Shown: positions 40,766-50,251 of the stretch, piece after piece
Numbering within the stretch: the first letter of the stretch is position 1
Layout: every line of letters starts with the position of its first letter
Source of the DNA: Actinobacteria bacterium IMCC26256
GTDB lineage: Bacteria; Actinomycetota; Acidimicrobiia; IMCC26256
Direction of reading: 5' to 3'
DNA length: 64,000 bases
Assembly (NCBI GenBank): GCA_001023575.1
Contig: CP011489.1
Location: forward strand, 744,001 to 808,000
Notes under the pieces: generated by a model
Told to the model about the DNA's origin: nothing
Database searches by the model: none
The model's input: the letters and a program-made list of their open reading frames with translations, nothing else
Made by a program: the position numbers and the translations under genes

Positions 40766-41853
40766 GTCGCCTTAGAGTTATGTTGATTTTCGGTGGCAGA
40801 TCCGCCGAGCATGATGTCTCTAGGGTCACTGCTGTATCCGTTGCACGAGCGCTAGACCCAGATCGGTACGAGGTAATACCTGTTGCGATTACTCAAGACG
40901 GGCGTTGGCTTGATGCCTCAGAGGCCCGAGCACTTATTAGTGCTGACGCGGCATTGCCCGAGGGCCTACCTGTCTCGGGAGAGGCGCTCACAACCATCGG
41001 AGCCGCTATCGCCGAGTCTGGTGAGCTCTCAGCGGAGGCTTTTGGTGTCGATGTCGTCTTCCCGCTTGTGCATGGTCCTTTTGGCGAGGACGGCACGCTT
41101 CAGGGCCTCCTTGAGTTAGCCGACATCCCGTATGTGGGCTCCGGAGTCCTTGGCTCTGCTGTTGGCATGGACAAGGTCATGATGAAGCGCGCTCTCGTTG
41201 CATGCGGAATCGATGTTGCAGATTGGCTCGAGTTCCGCGACGGCGAAGATATCGGTATCTTCTGCGAGTCGGTCGCAGCGGAGCTTGGATTCCCGTGCTT
41301 TGTAAAACCCGCCAACATGGGCTCCTCCGTAGGGGTCTCAAAGGCGAAGAACGAGGCCGAACTCTTAGACGCGATAGATCTCGCCACCCGCTATGACGAG
41401 TGGGTGCTCGTTGAGGAGGCAATCACGGGAAGAGAGATTGAGGTCGCGGTCTTAGGCGACCTTGATCCGAAGGCATCGCGGCCTGGCGAGGTGGTGCCGG
41501 GCGCAGAGTTCTATACATATGCCGATAAATATGAAGACGGTGCGGCTCAGCTCATTGCCCCTGCAGAGTTGACTTCGCTCGAAGAGGTAGAGGTACGTGC
41601 TCTCGCTCTTGAAGCATTTGCTGCATGCCGCTTGGCGGGGATGGCCCGTGTTGATTTCTTTCTAGCGACCGAGGGGCGAGGGTTCCTTGTCAACGAGGTA
41701 AATACAATCCCTGGCTTCACGCCGATCTCTATGTACCCGCGCCTATGGGGGGTAAGCGGGATTGATTATCCCGCGTTACTTGATCAACTAATTGAGACAG
41801 CGATTGCTCGCCACGCTCGCCGAGCCTCTCGGGCAGGTCGAGCTAGGGACTAA
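40762..41853 (+). CDS. ddl: D-alanine--D-alanine ligase
   Basis: An ATP-grasp ligase making the D-Ala-D-Ala of peptidoglycan. 363 residues with [79 protein letters not shown] and [20 protein letters not shown] (Glu-Asn metal ligands). GTG start within GTGA overlapping the upstream stop. Its last 4 bp overlap the 3' end of the convergent pckG. Confidence 0.96.
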   Translation: MSRLRVMLIFGGRSAEHDVSRVTAVSVARALDPDRYEVIPVAITQDGRWLDASEARALISADAALPEGLPVSGEALTTIGAAIAESGELSAEAFGVDVVFPLVHGPFGEDGTLQGLLELADIPYVGSGVLGSAVGMDKVMMKRALVACGIDVADWLEFRDGEDIGIFCESVAAELGFPCFVKPANMGSSVGVSKAKNEAELLDAIDLATRYDEWVLVEEAITGREIEVAVLGDLDPKASRPGEVVPGAEFYTYADKYEDGAAQLIAPAELTSLEEVEVRALALEAFAACRLAGMARVDFFLATEGRGFLVNEVNTIPGFTPISMYPRLWGVSGIDYPALLDQLIETAIARHARRASRAGRARD

Positions 41854-43655
41854 CCGAGTCGAGACTCGAGAGCTGCAAGCTCGCTGCGCAGGGCCTCTGG
41901 CATACGCTCGCCGATGCTGTCGAAGTGCTCGCGAATAAAGCCGAGCTCCTGTCGCCAGTCGTCCGCGTCTACAGCGACTGCAGCCTCAATCGTTCCTGCC
42001 TTGAGGTCGAGCCCGTCGAGGTCTAGGTCTGATGCAGACGGCACTGTTCCAATAGGGGTTTCAGTCCCCGTACCGGTGCCTTCGCAGCGCTCGAATACCC
42101 ATTTGAGTACTCGGGAGTTCTCTCCGTATCCGGGCCAGATGAACTTTCCGTCCTCGCCTTTGCGGAACCAGTTGACCCCAAAGATGCGGGGGAGATTGGA
42201 GCGATCTGTGTGCTTGGGCATGCTCAGCCAGTGAGCGAAGTAGTCGCCCATGTTGTAGCCACAGAACGGAAGCATCGCCATCGGGTCGCGGCGAAGGTCG
42301 CCGAGCCCTCCGAATGCGGCAGCGGTCTTCTCTGAGCCCATTGTTGCTCCGACAAATACGCCGTGCTCCCAGTCGCGTGACTCAAATACCAACGGCACAG
42401 TCGATGCGCGTCGGCCGCCGAAGAGGATCGCGTCGATCGGGACGCCGGCGGGGTCTTGCCATTCGTCTGCAATTACAGGGCACTGTGAAGCAGGAACACA
42501 GAAGCGCGAGTTTGGGTGGGCTGCATCGGTGCCTGACTCTGGAGTCCAGTCGTTGCGCTTCCAGTCGATGAGGTGAGCCGGTGCCTCTTCGGTCATCCCC
42601 TCCCACCAAACATCTCCATCATCTGTGAGAGCAACGTTCGTGAAGACAGTATTTGCGCCGAGGGTGTACATGGCGTTGGGGTTGGTCTCCATGTTTGTTC
42701 CGGGGGCAACTCCAAAGAATCCAAACTCCGGGTTGATGGCGCGCAGTCGACCGTCTGGGCCGAACTTCATCCATGCGATGTCGTCGCCGATCGTCTCAGC
42801 CTTCCAACCTGGTATGGAGGGGATAAGCATCGCGAGGTTTGTCTTTCCGCAGGCCGATGGGAATGCAGCTGCGATGAAGCGGGCATCTCCGGCGGGGTTC
42901 GTGAGTTTGAGGATGAGCATGTGCTCGGCGAGCCAACCCTCGTCGCGTGCGATTACAGATGCAATCCTAAGAGCAAAGCACTTCTTGCCGAGTAGAGCGT
43001 TACCGCCGTATCCCGAGCCGTAAGACCAGATCTCACGGGTCTCTGGGAAGTGGACAATCCACTTATCGTCTGCGTTACATGGCCACGCCGAGTCTTCTTC
43101 TCCTTCAGCGAGTGGGGCGCCGAGTGAGTGCATGCAGGGCACGAAAGCTCCGTCGCTTCCCAATACATCAAGAGCCGCGTTACCTGCGCGAGTCATCACG
43201 CGCATGCTTAAGGCAACATAAGGAGAGTCTGTAATCTCGACCCCGATGTAGGAGAGGGGAGATCCGAGTGGCCCCATGCTGAAAGGAACTACGTACATCG
43301 TGCGTCCGCGCATTGAGCCGCGGAAGAGGCCATCGAGGCGAGGGCGCATCTCAGCAGGGTCCTGCCAGTTGTTGTTCGTACCTGCATCGATCTCTTGCTC
43401 TGAGCAGATAAAGGTGCGGTCTTCGACGCGCGCAACGTCGGAGGGGTCTGTAGCTGCCCAGTAGGAGTTAGGGCGCTTGGCGTCGTCAAGGGGCACGAAG
43501 GTACCGGCATCAACTAATTGTTTGGCGAGGATCTCAGCCTCGGCATCGGTTCCCTCGAACCAGTGAATTGATGCTGGCTCGCATAACGCTGCCATCTCCT
43601 CTACCCATGCGAGTAGGCGAGCATTTTTTGTGGGGGCGTTCGTGGCGATAGACAC
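41850..43655 (-). CDS. pckG: Phosphoenolpyruvate carboxykinase (GTP)
   Basis: It interconverts oxaloacetate and PEP with GTP for gluconeogenesis. The 601-residue length and the kinase loop [12 protein letters not shown] (reactive Cys) identify the GTP class, with [17 protein letters not shown], and [19 protein letters not shown] as further anchors. GTG start with AGGAG 9 nt upstream. Gluconeogenesis suits an organism living on fatty acids. A 6-bp hairpin lies 26 nt ahead of its start. Confidence 0.97.
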   Translation of the reverse strand: MSIATNAPTKNARLLAWVEEMAALCEPASIHWFEGTDAEAEILAKQLVDAGTFVPLDDAKRPNSYWAATDPSDVARVEDRTFICSEQEIDAGTNNNWQDPAEMRPRLDGLFRGSMRGRTMYVVPFSMGPLGSPLSYIGVEITDSPYVALSMRVMTRAGNAALDVLGSDGAFVPCMHSLGAPLAEGEEDSAWPCNADDKWIVHFPETREIWSYGSGYGGNALLGKKCFALRIASVIARDEGWLAEHMLILKLTNPAGDARFIAAAFPSACGKTNLAMLIPSIPGWKAETIGDDIAWMKFGPDGRLRAINPEFGFFGVAPGTNMETNPNAMYTLGANTVFTNVALTDDGDVWWEGMTEEAPAHLIDWKRNDWTPESGTDAAHPNSRFCVPASQCPVIADEWQDPAGVPIDAILFGGRRASTVPLVFESRDWEHGVFVGATMGSEKTAAAFGGLGDLRRDPMAMLPFCGYNMGDYFAHWLSMPKHTDRSNLPRIFGVNWFRKGEDGKFIWPGYGENSRVLKWVFERCEGTGTGTETPIGTVPSASDLDLDGLDLKAGTIEAAVAVDADDWRQELGFIREHFDSIGERMPEALRSELAALESRLG

Positions 43656-43680
43656 GGTTGCTGCTCCTAGCGAGAGGTCT

Positions 43681-43701
43681 GAGCCCTAGTTACATGGGCT
43701 C
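43681..43701 (-). other. Hairpin in the pckG leader
   Basis: GAGCCC (43681-43686) and GGGCTC (43696-43701) form a 6-bp stem with a 9-nt loop, upstream of the pckG Shine-Dalgarno. It may be a leader element or just chance. Confidence 0.3.
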
Positions 43702-43806
43702 GATTCGGGGATTCGTGAGTGGTGCGAAATAGTAGGCCCGAGGCACTAATCCCTACCAACCGCGCGCAGATCAAGGTTTTAGGGCTCTCCGAGATTCGGT
43801 AGCTCC

Positions 43807-43820
43807 CTAGCCATGGCTAG
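43807..43820. promoter_or_regulatory. Perfect 14-bp palindrome upstream of pckG
   Basis: CTAGCCATGGCTAG is a perfect inverted repeat with no spacer, lying between the 3' end of the cold-shock-like gene and pckG (152 bp from the pckG start). Operator-like in form; no T-run, so an unlikely terminator. Confidence 0.35.
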
Positions 43821-43835
43821 ACGATGATTTGGGGC

Positions 43836-44066
43836 TTAGATCTGTACCTGGTCAGGGAGCCCGAGATCTTTCTCGGCGCCGCTGCGCACTCGTGATGCGC
43901 GACCCTCAGAGTCAAGGTCAAAATTTACCCGCTGCCCCTGGCGGAGGGATCTGAAGAGGGATCCATCCAAGGCATCAGGGGCTAGGACAATGTCTAAGCG
44001 ATCGGTGTCGCGCACAACTACACCCTCGCCGCTATCGGGATCGAAGGAGCGAATTACACCCTGCAT
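43836..44066 (-). CDS. Cold-shock-domain-like protein
   Basis: A 76-residue OB-fold protein resembling cold-shock proteins: GVIRSFDPDSGEGVVV corresponds to the first RNP strand region and DIVLAPDAL to the second, although the aromatic residues that stack on RNA are mostly replaced by Val and Leu. It may bind nucleic acid weakly or another partner. It is 4 bp downstream of rpmB on the same strand, so co-transcribed with L28. Confidence 0.7.
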   Translation of the reverse strand: MQGVIRSFDPDSGEGVVVRDTDRLDIVLAPDALDGSLFRSLRQGQRVNFDLDSEGRASRVRSGAEKDLGLPDQVQI

Positions 44067-44070
44067 TGGG

Positions 44071-44259
44071 TTAGCGCTTCTGGACCTTGCCGGCCTTTAG
44101 GCAGGCTGTGCAGACGTTGACACGCTTGGGCGTGCCGTTGACGATCGCGCGCACCTTCTGAATGTTGGGGTTCCAACGACGCGGTGTGCGGCGGTGCGAG
44201 TGGCTGAGGCGCATACCGAAGATCGGCTTCTTTGCGCAGATGTCGCATACGGATGACAT
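44071..44259 (-). CDS. rpmB: Ribosomal protein L28 (zinc-binding form)
   Basis: A 62-residue L28 with [30 protein letters not shown] and [11 protein letters not shown]. Two CxxC pairs (CDIC, CTAC) mark the zinc-containing C+ form. In actinobacteria zinc-free paralogues are often kept under Zur control; this is the zinc-replete type. GAGG is 8 nt before the ATG. Divergent from fakA, with their promoters in the 150-bp gap. Confidence 0.97.
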   Translation of the reverse strand: MSSVCDICAKKPIFGMRLSHSHRRTPRRWNPNIQKVRAIVNGTPKRVNVCTACLKAGKVQKR

Positions 44260-44384
44260 GAATAAACCTCAAGATCGTTCTCTGGACGGGTTGCAGAGTA
44301 TCAGGGAGACGGGGTCTGGGTCGCTCTCGGGGCGAGGGGTCCGGCGATTGGGGTCTCTTTGGGGTTGTTTGGCTCTCTTGGGTT

Positions 44385-44398
44385 ACCGCCTCGGCGGT
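44385..44398. promoter_or_regulatory. Perfect palindrome inside the fakA core promoter
   Basis: ACCGCC-TC-GGCGGT (44385-44398) is a perfect inverted repeat whose last base is the first T of the -10 box. A repressor binding here would block polymerase directly; a hairpin is not possible in a leaderless message because it would be upstream of the start site. Confidence 0.4.
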
Positions 44399-44403
44399 AC
44401 TAT
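44398..44403 (+). promoter_or_regulatory. Candidate -10 box (TACTAT), leaderless
   Basis: TACTAT ends 6 nt before the GTG start of fakA. It is the closest match to the TATAAT consensus among the leaderless candidates here. Confidence 0.5.
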
Positions 44404-44409
44404 CGCAGA

Positions 44410-46032
44410 GTGCCATCTCTTGAGACCCTCTCCGCTGCAGATCTACGCCAAGTCCTAATTCGATTTAGGGACGCCCTGCGGAGCCATCAGGAAGAATTGA
44501 ACCGCCTAAACGTCTACCCGGTACCCGATGGGGACACCGGTACGAATATGACCCTCACCCTCGAGACGGTGGCGAGCGAACTCCGAACCGCAGAGACCAT
44601 GGATGAGGTCTGCGAGGCAATTGCACACGGATCGCTGATGGGGGCGAGAGGCAACTCTGGAGTAATCACCTCACAGATTCTTCGTGGACTCGCAGAGACT
44701 TTCCGCCCTGCTGACTCCATCGGGCCAGTGGAGTTAGTCGCCGCACTGCGGCGCGCAGCAGATGCTGCGTATCAAGCCGTGATGCGACCGGTAGAGGGGA
44801 CAATACTTACCGTTGCGAGAGAGACAGCGGAGGCCGCAGAGAAAGTATCTCCGTCGAGTCTCGATGCCGTACTCCTCGCTGCATCTGCAGGCGCAGAGGA
44901 TTCGGTTCTACGCACCCCGGATCTCCTGCCTGCGCTGCGTGATGCGGGTGTTGTAGACGCTGGCGGGCGCGGTTACACCCTTTTGATCGATGCCTTCTTA
45001 GAGGTTGTCTCGGGTCGTCCGATTCCGGAGCCAGTACTCGGCGATGCCCCAAACATTGTTCGCGCTCACCTCGCCGGTGAAGATGTCGCTTCGCTTCGCT
45101 ACGAGGTGATGTTTTTACTTGAGGCGCCTGAGTCCACGATTGACGCTTTTAAAGCAGCGTGGATGGCCCTCGGCGACTCAATTGTTGTTGTTGGTAGCGA
45201 CGGTCTCTGGAACTGCCATGTCCATACCGACGACATTGGTGGATCGATCGAGGCTGGTATCGATGCCGGTCGCCCCCGCAGCATCCGAGTTACCGACCTA
45301 ATCGAGCAGGTTGAGGAGGAGCAGTGGGTACGCGACCACGACTCTGATGACCACAGTCACTCCGATGAGGAGCAGGTAGCAACTGCGGTTGTATCGGTGG
45401 GCGTTGGTGAGGGTGTCAAGCGCTTGCTACGGAGTCTTGGAGTGCATGAGATCGTTGCTGGCGGACAGTCAATGAACCCCTCGACTGCGCAGATCCTTGA
45501 GGCTGTTGAACGCTGCCCCGCCGAGTCGGTGATTGTGCTGCCCAATAACAAGAACATCATCCCAGTAGCGCAGCAGGTAAATGCTCTCTCAACTAAGCGA
45601 GTAGAGGTGCTCTCTACCGTCTCAGTACTAGAGGCTTTGTCTGCATTGTTTACATACGATCCAGACTCTGACTGCGAGGTCAACCTTGCTGCTATGGATG
45701 CTGCGGCAAAAGGGGTCAGAGCGGGAGAGGTAACGCAGGCGGTGCGTGATAGTTCCGCAGAGTGCGGCCCGATCAAAGAGGGCGATTGGTTAGCGATCGG
45801 CCCCAAAGGCATCGGGGCAACCGCTAGTTCGGCAGCAGGTGCCGCTTTTGCGCTCGTCGACTCACTTGTAGATGAAGACAGCGAAATCGTGACGGTGCTA
45901 GTCGGTACAGATGCGAGGCCAGCGGAGGTGGAGCGAGTGCGCGAGCACCTAAGAGCTCGCCACCCACACGTTGAGGTCGAGGTGCATGAAGGTGGCCAGC
46001 CCCTCTATCCATATCTCATTGGGGTGGAGTAG
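44410..46032 (+). CDS. fakA: DAK2-domain fatty acid kinase (FakA/YloV family)
   Basis: A 540-residue protein that phosphorylates fatty acids bound to a FakB partner. The N-terminal DhaL-like domain has NVYPVPDGDTGTNM (Mg-binding aspartates), SLMGARGNSGVITSQILRG and GTILTVARE. The C-terminal half has the DegV-like fold seen in YloV (VIVLPNNKNIIPVAQQVN). No fakB is in the window. GTG 44410 with TACTAT box 6 nt upstream. First gene of the fakA-recG-rsmD-coaD run, an order common in Gram-positives. Confidence 0.9.
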   Translation: MPSLETLSAADLRQVLIRFRDALRSHQEELNRLNVYPVPDGDTGTNMTLTLETVASELRTAETMDEVCEAIAHGSLMGARGNSGVITSQILRGLAETFRPADSIGPVELVAALRRAADAAYQAVMRPVEGTILTVARETAEAAEKVSPSSLDAVLLAASAGAEDSVLRTPDLLPALRDAGVVDAGGRGYTLLIDAFLEVVSGRPIPEPVLGDAPNIVRAHLAGEDVASLRYEVMFLLEAPESTIDAFKAAWMALGDSIVVVGSDGLWNCHVHTDDIGGSIEAGIDAGRPRSIRVTDLIEQVEEEQWVRDHDSDDHSHSDEEQVATAVVSVGVGEGVKRLLRSLGVHEIVAGGQSMNPSTAQILEAVERCPAESVIVLPNNKNIIPVAQQVNALSTKRVEVLSTVSVLEALSALFTYDPDSDCEVNLAAMDAAAKGVRAGEVTQAVRDSSAECGPIKEGDWLAIGPKGIGATASSAAGAAFALVDSLVDEDSEIVTVLVGTDARPAEVERVREHLRARHPHVEVEVHEGGQPLYPYLIGVE

Positions 46033-46074
46033 CAACTCACTCGCAGAGTGTGAGAGCGCAACGCCAACGAATCA

Positions 46075-48228
46075 GTGGAATTGCAGCCAAGAACTTTTCG
46101 TGAGCTTGAGAGCACAACTCTCGGAGATATCGGTATAGCTGCGCGACTCATTGAGCGGTTCGAGGTGATGGGGATTCGCTCAGTTCTCGATTTGCTGCGC
46201 CTCTATCCCCGCCGCCTGCATGATCGATCAAACATAACGCCGCTAACCGATATAGAGGTAGGTGTCGAGGCGACGGTTTTCGGCTCTGTTGAAAAATGTG
46301 AGGTTAAGTCCGGACGAAATAATAAGAAGCGTGTCGAGGTCATCCTGCGCAACGGCGACGCCAGATTGCGTGTCACGTTCTTCAATCAGGTTTGGCGCCA
46401 AAAAGAGTTGGCCCCAGATACTGAGGTCGCGATGTTCGGAAAGGTCGATTCGTTCGGCGGCAGGCTGCAGATGGTTAACCCCATTGTGGATGTTCTCGGC
46501 AAGGCCGGAGAGGGCAAGACCGGGCGGATCATCGCTGTTTATCCCCAGTCGGCCAAGGCGGGTCTTAGTTCATGGGATATAGCCCCGGCTGTTGCCAAGG
46601 CTCTTGAGTGGGTAGGGGAGTTCTACGAACCTCTAGATGAGGCTCTTCGCTCTCCGCTGAAGTTAAGCAAGATCGATCGCACCAAGGCATTCAACGATAT
46701 TCACGGCGTCCCGAGCATTGAGGATCACCGGCAGGCCGAGCGACGCCTCAGGTTTGACGAGTTCCTAGTTGCTCAGATTGGTCTCGTGGCGCGTAAGCGA
46801 GCGCTCCAAGCATCAGACGCCGGGATCACGCACCAGACAGGCGGGCCCCTAGTCGAGGAGTTCTTATCGAGCCTGCCCTTCGAGATGACTGACGACCAGC
46901 TCACCGCGATGTCTGAGATCAACCAAGACCTTGCAACCGCTGCGCCGATGCATCGGCTCCTTCAGGGAGACGTCGGGTCTGGAAAGACAGTTGTTGCATT
47001 GGCAGCGATGCTCACCGCCGTAGAGGGCGGGCATCAAGGCGCGATGATGGCCCCTACTGAGGTGCTCGCGGAGCAGTTGTATGCAGTGGCAAGTCGCACA
47101 ATAGGAGTGCTGAGAGTTCCATCCCCTGATGGTGTTCTGCTCTCAGAGCAAGAGGTGGGTGTGCGTTTACTAACGAATCGCACCAAGGCGAGCGAGCGAG
47201 CAGCGATAGCCGATGGCCTTCGAAATGGGACCATCCACATTGTTATCGGTACACACGCTCTTCTATACGGCGAGTCTCCATTTACGAATCTTGGAGTAAT
47301 AGTTATTGATGAGCATCACCGATTTGGTGTTGAGCAGCGCGATGTTTTGAAGCAGCGTGCTGGGGAGGGGAGAGTGCCGGATGTTTTAGTGATGACCGCG
47401 ACACCAATCCCGCGTACTGCAGCGTTACTCATCTACGGCGACCTTGATATCTCGACACTCAAGGTAATGCCCTCCGGTAGGGAGCCAATAACTACTGAGT
47501 TGCTGAAGCGCGAGACCATTGCAGTGGGTGCTGCTTACCAGCGGGTTCGAGATGAGGTCAAGAATGGCCATCAGGCTTACGTGGTCTGCCCGCTCGTTGA
47601 AGACTCCGGAAAGATTGAGGCGGCTGCTGCAACAAAGCGAGCGGAGGAGCTCGGAAATTCAGAGTTCAAGGGGCTTCGAGTTGGGTTGCTACACGGCCAG
47701 ATGCCTTCTGCGGATAAAGAGAAGATCATGAACTCATTTCGGAGCAATGAAATAGATGTATTGGTCGCTACGACAGTGATTGAGGTCGGTGTTGACGTCC
47801 CTAACGCAACAGTGATGGTTATCGAGGATGCTCAGCGGTTCGGTCTCGCTCAGTTGCACCAGCTGCGCGGGCGCGTTGGCCGCGGGGGCGGTGCATCTTG
47901 GTGCTATCTCATCGCTGATGTAACAACAAAGGATGCAGCTGCGCGGATGGATGCAATGGTCGAGACAACGGATGGATTTGTTCTAGCGGATCGAGACTTA
48001 GAGATTCGCGGCACTGGCCAAATCTTCGGCGAGCGCCAATCTGGGCAGAGCATTGATAAGCACCTTCGATTAGCTCGCCTACCGCGCGACATTAAGTATG
48101 TTGAATTCGCGCGGACAACTGCAGAGTCAATCCTGGACTCTGATCCAGACCTGTCGAACCACCGTCCCCTGGCTGAAGAGGTTGAGGATCTACTCGGCGA
48201 TGACGTCGAGTACCTCTTCAAATCCTGA
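46075..48228 (+). CDS. recG: ATP-dependent DNA helicase RecG
   Basis: A 717-residue superfamily 2 helicase that remodels stalled forks. N-terminal wedge/OB domain (RSVLDLLRLYPRRLHDRS), Walker A LLQGDVGSGKTVVAL, DEHH box VIVIDEHHRFGV, MTATPIPRT, and motifs V-VI VATTVIEVGVDVPNATVMVIE split and QLRGRVGRG. The C-terminal TRG-like region has FVLADRDLEIRGTGQIFGERQSG in parts. GTG start. Its TGA overlaps the ATG of rsmD by one base. Confidence 0.97.
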   Translation: MELQPRTFRELESTTLGDIGIAARLIERFEVMGIRSVLDLLRLYPRRLHDRSNITPLTDIEVGVEATVFGSVEKCEVKSGRNNKKRVEVILRNGDARLRVTFFNQVWRQKELAPDTEVAMFGKVDSFGGRLQMVNPIVDVLGKAGEGKTGRIIAVYPQSAKAGLSSWDIAPAVAKALEWVGEFYEPLDEALRSPLKLSKIDRTKAFNDIHGVPSIEDHRQAERRLRFDEFLVAQIGLVARKRALQASDAGITHQTGGPLVEEFLSSLPFEMTDDQLTAMSEINQDLATAAPMHRLLQGDVGSGKTVVALAAMLTAVEGGHQGAMMAPTEVLAEQLYAVASRTIGVLRVPSPDGVLLSEQEVGVRLLTNRTKASERAAIADGLRNGTIHIVIGTHALLYGESPFTNLGVIVIDEHHRFGVEQRDVLKQRAGEGRVPDVLVMTATPIPRTAALLIYGDLDISTLKVMPSGREPITTELLKRETIAVGAAYQRVRDEVKNGHQAYVVCPLVEDSGKIEAAAATKRAEELGNSEFKGLRVGLLHGQMPSADKEKIMNSFRSNEIDVLVATTVIEVGVDVPNATVMVIEDAQRFGLAQLHQLRGRVGRGGGASWCYLIADVTTKDAAARMDAMVETTDGFVLADRDLEIRGTGQIFGERQSGQSIDKHLRLARLPRDIKYVEFARTTAESILDSDPDLSNHRPLAEEVEDLLGDDVEYLFKS

Positions 48229-48821
48229 TGGCTGGCCGTGGTCCGCGAGTTATCGCTGGAGAGTTTGGTGGCATGCGGCTAAGTGCTCCGCGCGGCGACC
48301 GAACCCGCCCGACCTCTGATCGTGTTAAGGAGTCGCTCTTTGGTGCACTCGGGTCGCGAGTGGTTGATGCGAGGGTCTTAGACATTTACGCTGGTAGTGG
48401 CGCTTTAGCAATTGAGGCACTATCGCGTGGAGCGCAGAGTGCGGTCTGCGTAGAGCGCGACTCGAATGCGCTTAAGTCGATAGCTAGCAATATTGAGAGT
48501 GCCCGCATAGGCGATCGACTCGCTGTGAGGGGTCGGACGGTCGAGTCATACCTCGGAGACTCGACCGGCGGGGCAGGAGCCGATGGTCCGTTCGATCTTG
48601 TATTCGCTGACCCCCCCTACCAAACCTCAAACGGGGTCATTCTTGAGCACCTCCGCTCGATTACCTCCCGCGGAGCCCTAGCCTCAGGGGGTGCGGTGGT
48701 GATCGAGCGCTCTAGCGGCTCAGAGGCCTTAGTGGAGCCAGATTGGGTTGTCACGTGGAGCCGCACATACGGGGATACGCTCCTCATGGTGCTTGAGCCG
48801 CTTCAGGCGCCAACTCAGTAG
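48228..48821 (+). CDS. rsmD: 16S rRNA (guanine(966)-N(2))-methyltransferase
   Basis: Methylates G966 of 16S rRNA. The 197-residue product has VIAGEFGGMRLSAP, TRPTSDRVKESLFGAL, VLDIYAGSGALAIEALSRGA (SAM motif I) and the catalytic DLVFADPPYQT. ATG overlaps the recG stop (TGATG). Confidence 0.95.
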   Translation: MAGRGPRVIAGEFGGMRLSAPRGDRTRPTSDRVKESLFGALGSRVVDARVLDIYAGSGALAIEALSRGAQSAVCVERDSNALKSIASNIESARIGDRLAVRGRTVESYLGDSTGGAGADGPFDLVFADPPYQTSNGVILEHLRSITSRGALASGGAVVIERSSGSEALVEPDWVVTWSRTYGDTLLMVLEPLQAPTQ

Positions 48822-48858
48822 TTGCCCCCTACGGGTGGCTATGCGTTGGCCTCTCGAG

Positions 48859-48906
48859 CGCCTTAAATATGTACCGCTCTAAATGCATAACGCTCTACAT
48901 GTTTTA
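48859..48906. repeat. Three degenerate 16-bp units between rsmD and coaD
   Basis: Units at 48859, 48875 and 48891 start CGCCTTAAAT, CGCTCTAAAT and CGCTCTACAT, each 16 bp. They lie 38 bp after the rsmD stop and 67 bp before the coaD start. The CGCTCT core also occurs in the 14-bp unit at 31467. Confidence 0.55.
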
Positions 48907-48972
48907 TGTGATCTAGTTTCTAATATCCACTACAAGCCCGAGTGCGGGACCGACCAAGATAAGGATGTGCCG

Positions 48973-49461
48973 GTGTCAATAGCCCTCTGCCCGGGTTCGT
49001 TCGACCCGGTAACCCGCGGCCACCTCGACATCATCGAACGTACCTCGAGGCATTTCTCTGAGGTTGTCGTTGCTGTCATCCGTAATCCGCAGAAGACCCA
49101 GTCGCTCTTCTCGCTCGAGGAGCGCCAGGAGATGCTGCGTGAGGTGACTGCCCACTTGCCGAATATTCGGATTGAGTTCTTTAAAGGTCTCCTCGTGGAT
49201 TTTGCTCGCGATCTTGGAGCCGATGCGATTGTCAAGGGGCTGCGTGCTGTGACGGACTTTGACTACGAACTTCAGATGGCGCAGATGAATCAAAGTCTCT
49301 CGGGCATAGACACCTTCTTTATCTCGACTAGTCCGCAGTATTCGTTCCTTTCTTCAAGCCTGGTGCGAGAAGTGGGGCGATTCGGTGGGGATGTATCAAC
49401 GATGGTGCCGGCGTCCGTAGCGGCGCGGCTAGTAGATCGTTTTGCCGAAGAGGGGAAATAA
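48973..49461 (+). CDS. coaD: Phosphopantetheine adenylyltransferase
   Basis: The penultimate enzyme of coenzyme A synthesis. 162 residues with ALCPGSFDPVTRGHLDIIER (TxGH), KGLRAVTDFDYELQMAQMN and the FISTSPQYSFLSSSLVREV signature. I choose GTG 48973 because AAGGA is 7 nt upstream and the family begins there; an ATG at 48883 would add 30 unlike residues derived from the repeat region. Confidence 0.96.
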   Translation: MSIALCPGSFDPVTRGHLDIIERTSRHFSEVVVAVIRNPQKTQSLFSLEERQEMLREVTAHLPNIRIEFFKGLLVDFARDLGADAIVKGLRAVTDFDYELQMAQMNQSLSGIDTFFISTSPQYSFLSSSLVREVGRFGGDVSTMVPASVAARLVDRFAEEGK

Positions 49462-49488
49462 CAACATGAAGAGATTGGCTGATAGAGC

Positions 49489-50037
49489 ATGAGTGATTAC
49501 GACGCGCTTGACGGGACGATCCCTGATACAGAGGTCTGCCTCAACATGATCAGAGAGCACGTCGAGCAGGCGCGCTCTATGCCGATGTCTGCATCGGTGA
49601 TGGTCAACCGTGAGGAACTTCTCATCCTTCTTGAGGATGCCGAGGCCTCCCTCCCCGAGGAGATTCGCCAGTCCCGATGGTTGCTTAAGGAGCGCGACGA
49701 GTTTCTTGCCAAGGCGCGCAAAGAGGCCGAGGAGATCATCGAGGCTGGGCGTCAGCAGGCTGAGCGAATGGTCGAACGTACTGAGGTTGTGAGGTCTGCT
49801 CGCAGGACTGCGGAGAAAACTGTCCAGGACGCTGAGGATCGTGCTCGAGCCATGCGCCTAGAGACCGAGGATTACATTGATCAGAAACTCGCAGGCTTCG
49901 AGGTGGTGCTAGATCGCACGATGGCAGCGGTTCAGAAGGGTCGAGAGCGCCTTCAGGTAGTTGTTGAGGCCGGTGCTGACCCTGATATTTCCGTTGATGA
50001 CGCTGCCTCAGAGTTCTTCAACCAAGACTCTAACTAG
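49489..50037 (+). CDS. SepIVA/DivIVA-like coiled-coil division protein
   Basis: A 182-residue largely helical protein with a coiled coil at about 60-145 (LKERDEFLAKARKEAEEIIEAGRQQAERM in part). It occupies the same place, between coaD and the DUF177 gene near rnc, as mycobacterial SepIVA, a septum and cell-wall regulator. I therefore infer a role in division or polar growth; sequence resemblance alone is modest. ATG 49489 follows GATAGAG. Confidence 0.7.
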   Translation: MSDYDALDGTIPDTEVCLNMIREHVEQARSMPMSASVMVNREELLILLEDAEASLPEEIRQSRWLLKERDEFLAKARKEAEEIIEAGRQQAERMVERTEVVRSARRTAEKTVQDAEDRARAMRLETEDYIDQKLAGFEVVLDRTMAAVQKGRERLQVVVEAGADPDISVDDAASEFFNQDSN

Positions 50038-50251
50038 AGGCTCTAGCAGGTTTACATTTAATGGAAATTCTCTCGGCCTGCTAACATCTCGCCCTTGGAG
50101 CTTGAGGGCTCAGTACCCACGTTTGCCTTAGCGGCTAACTCGGGTACGAACTCTCTTCCGAGAAGCACTTCACCACGTCTCTAATCAAGCACTTGGTTAA
50201 ATCCACACTCAGCCGTCCGCGGCCTTACTAAGAACGAATCTGGCGAACCCC
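50038..50251. other. 214-bp structured gap before the DUF177-rpmF operon
   Basis: No gene is seen. TAGCAGG (50044-50050) pairs with CCTGCTA (50077-50083) around a 26-nt loop, and a further GTACCC/GGGTAC pair lies downstream. The region must contain the promoter of the DUF177-rpmF-plsX run. I found no tRNA fold or riboswitch signature. Confidence 0.45.

Noticed and set aside
50038-50251. tRNA gene or riboswitch
   Set aside because: Only simple stem pairs were seen; no acceptor/T-loop sequence (GGTTCRANYCC) with matching arms.
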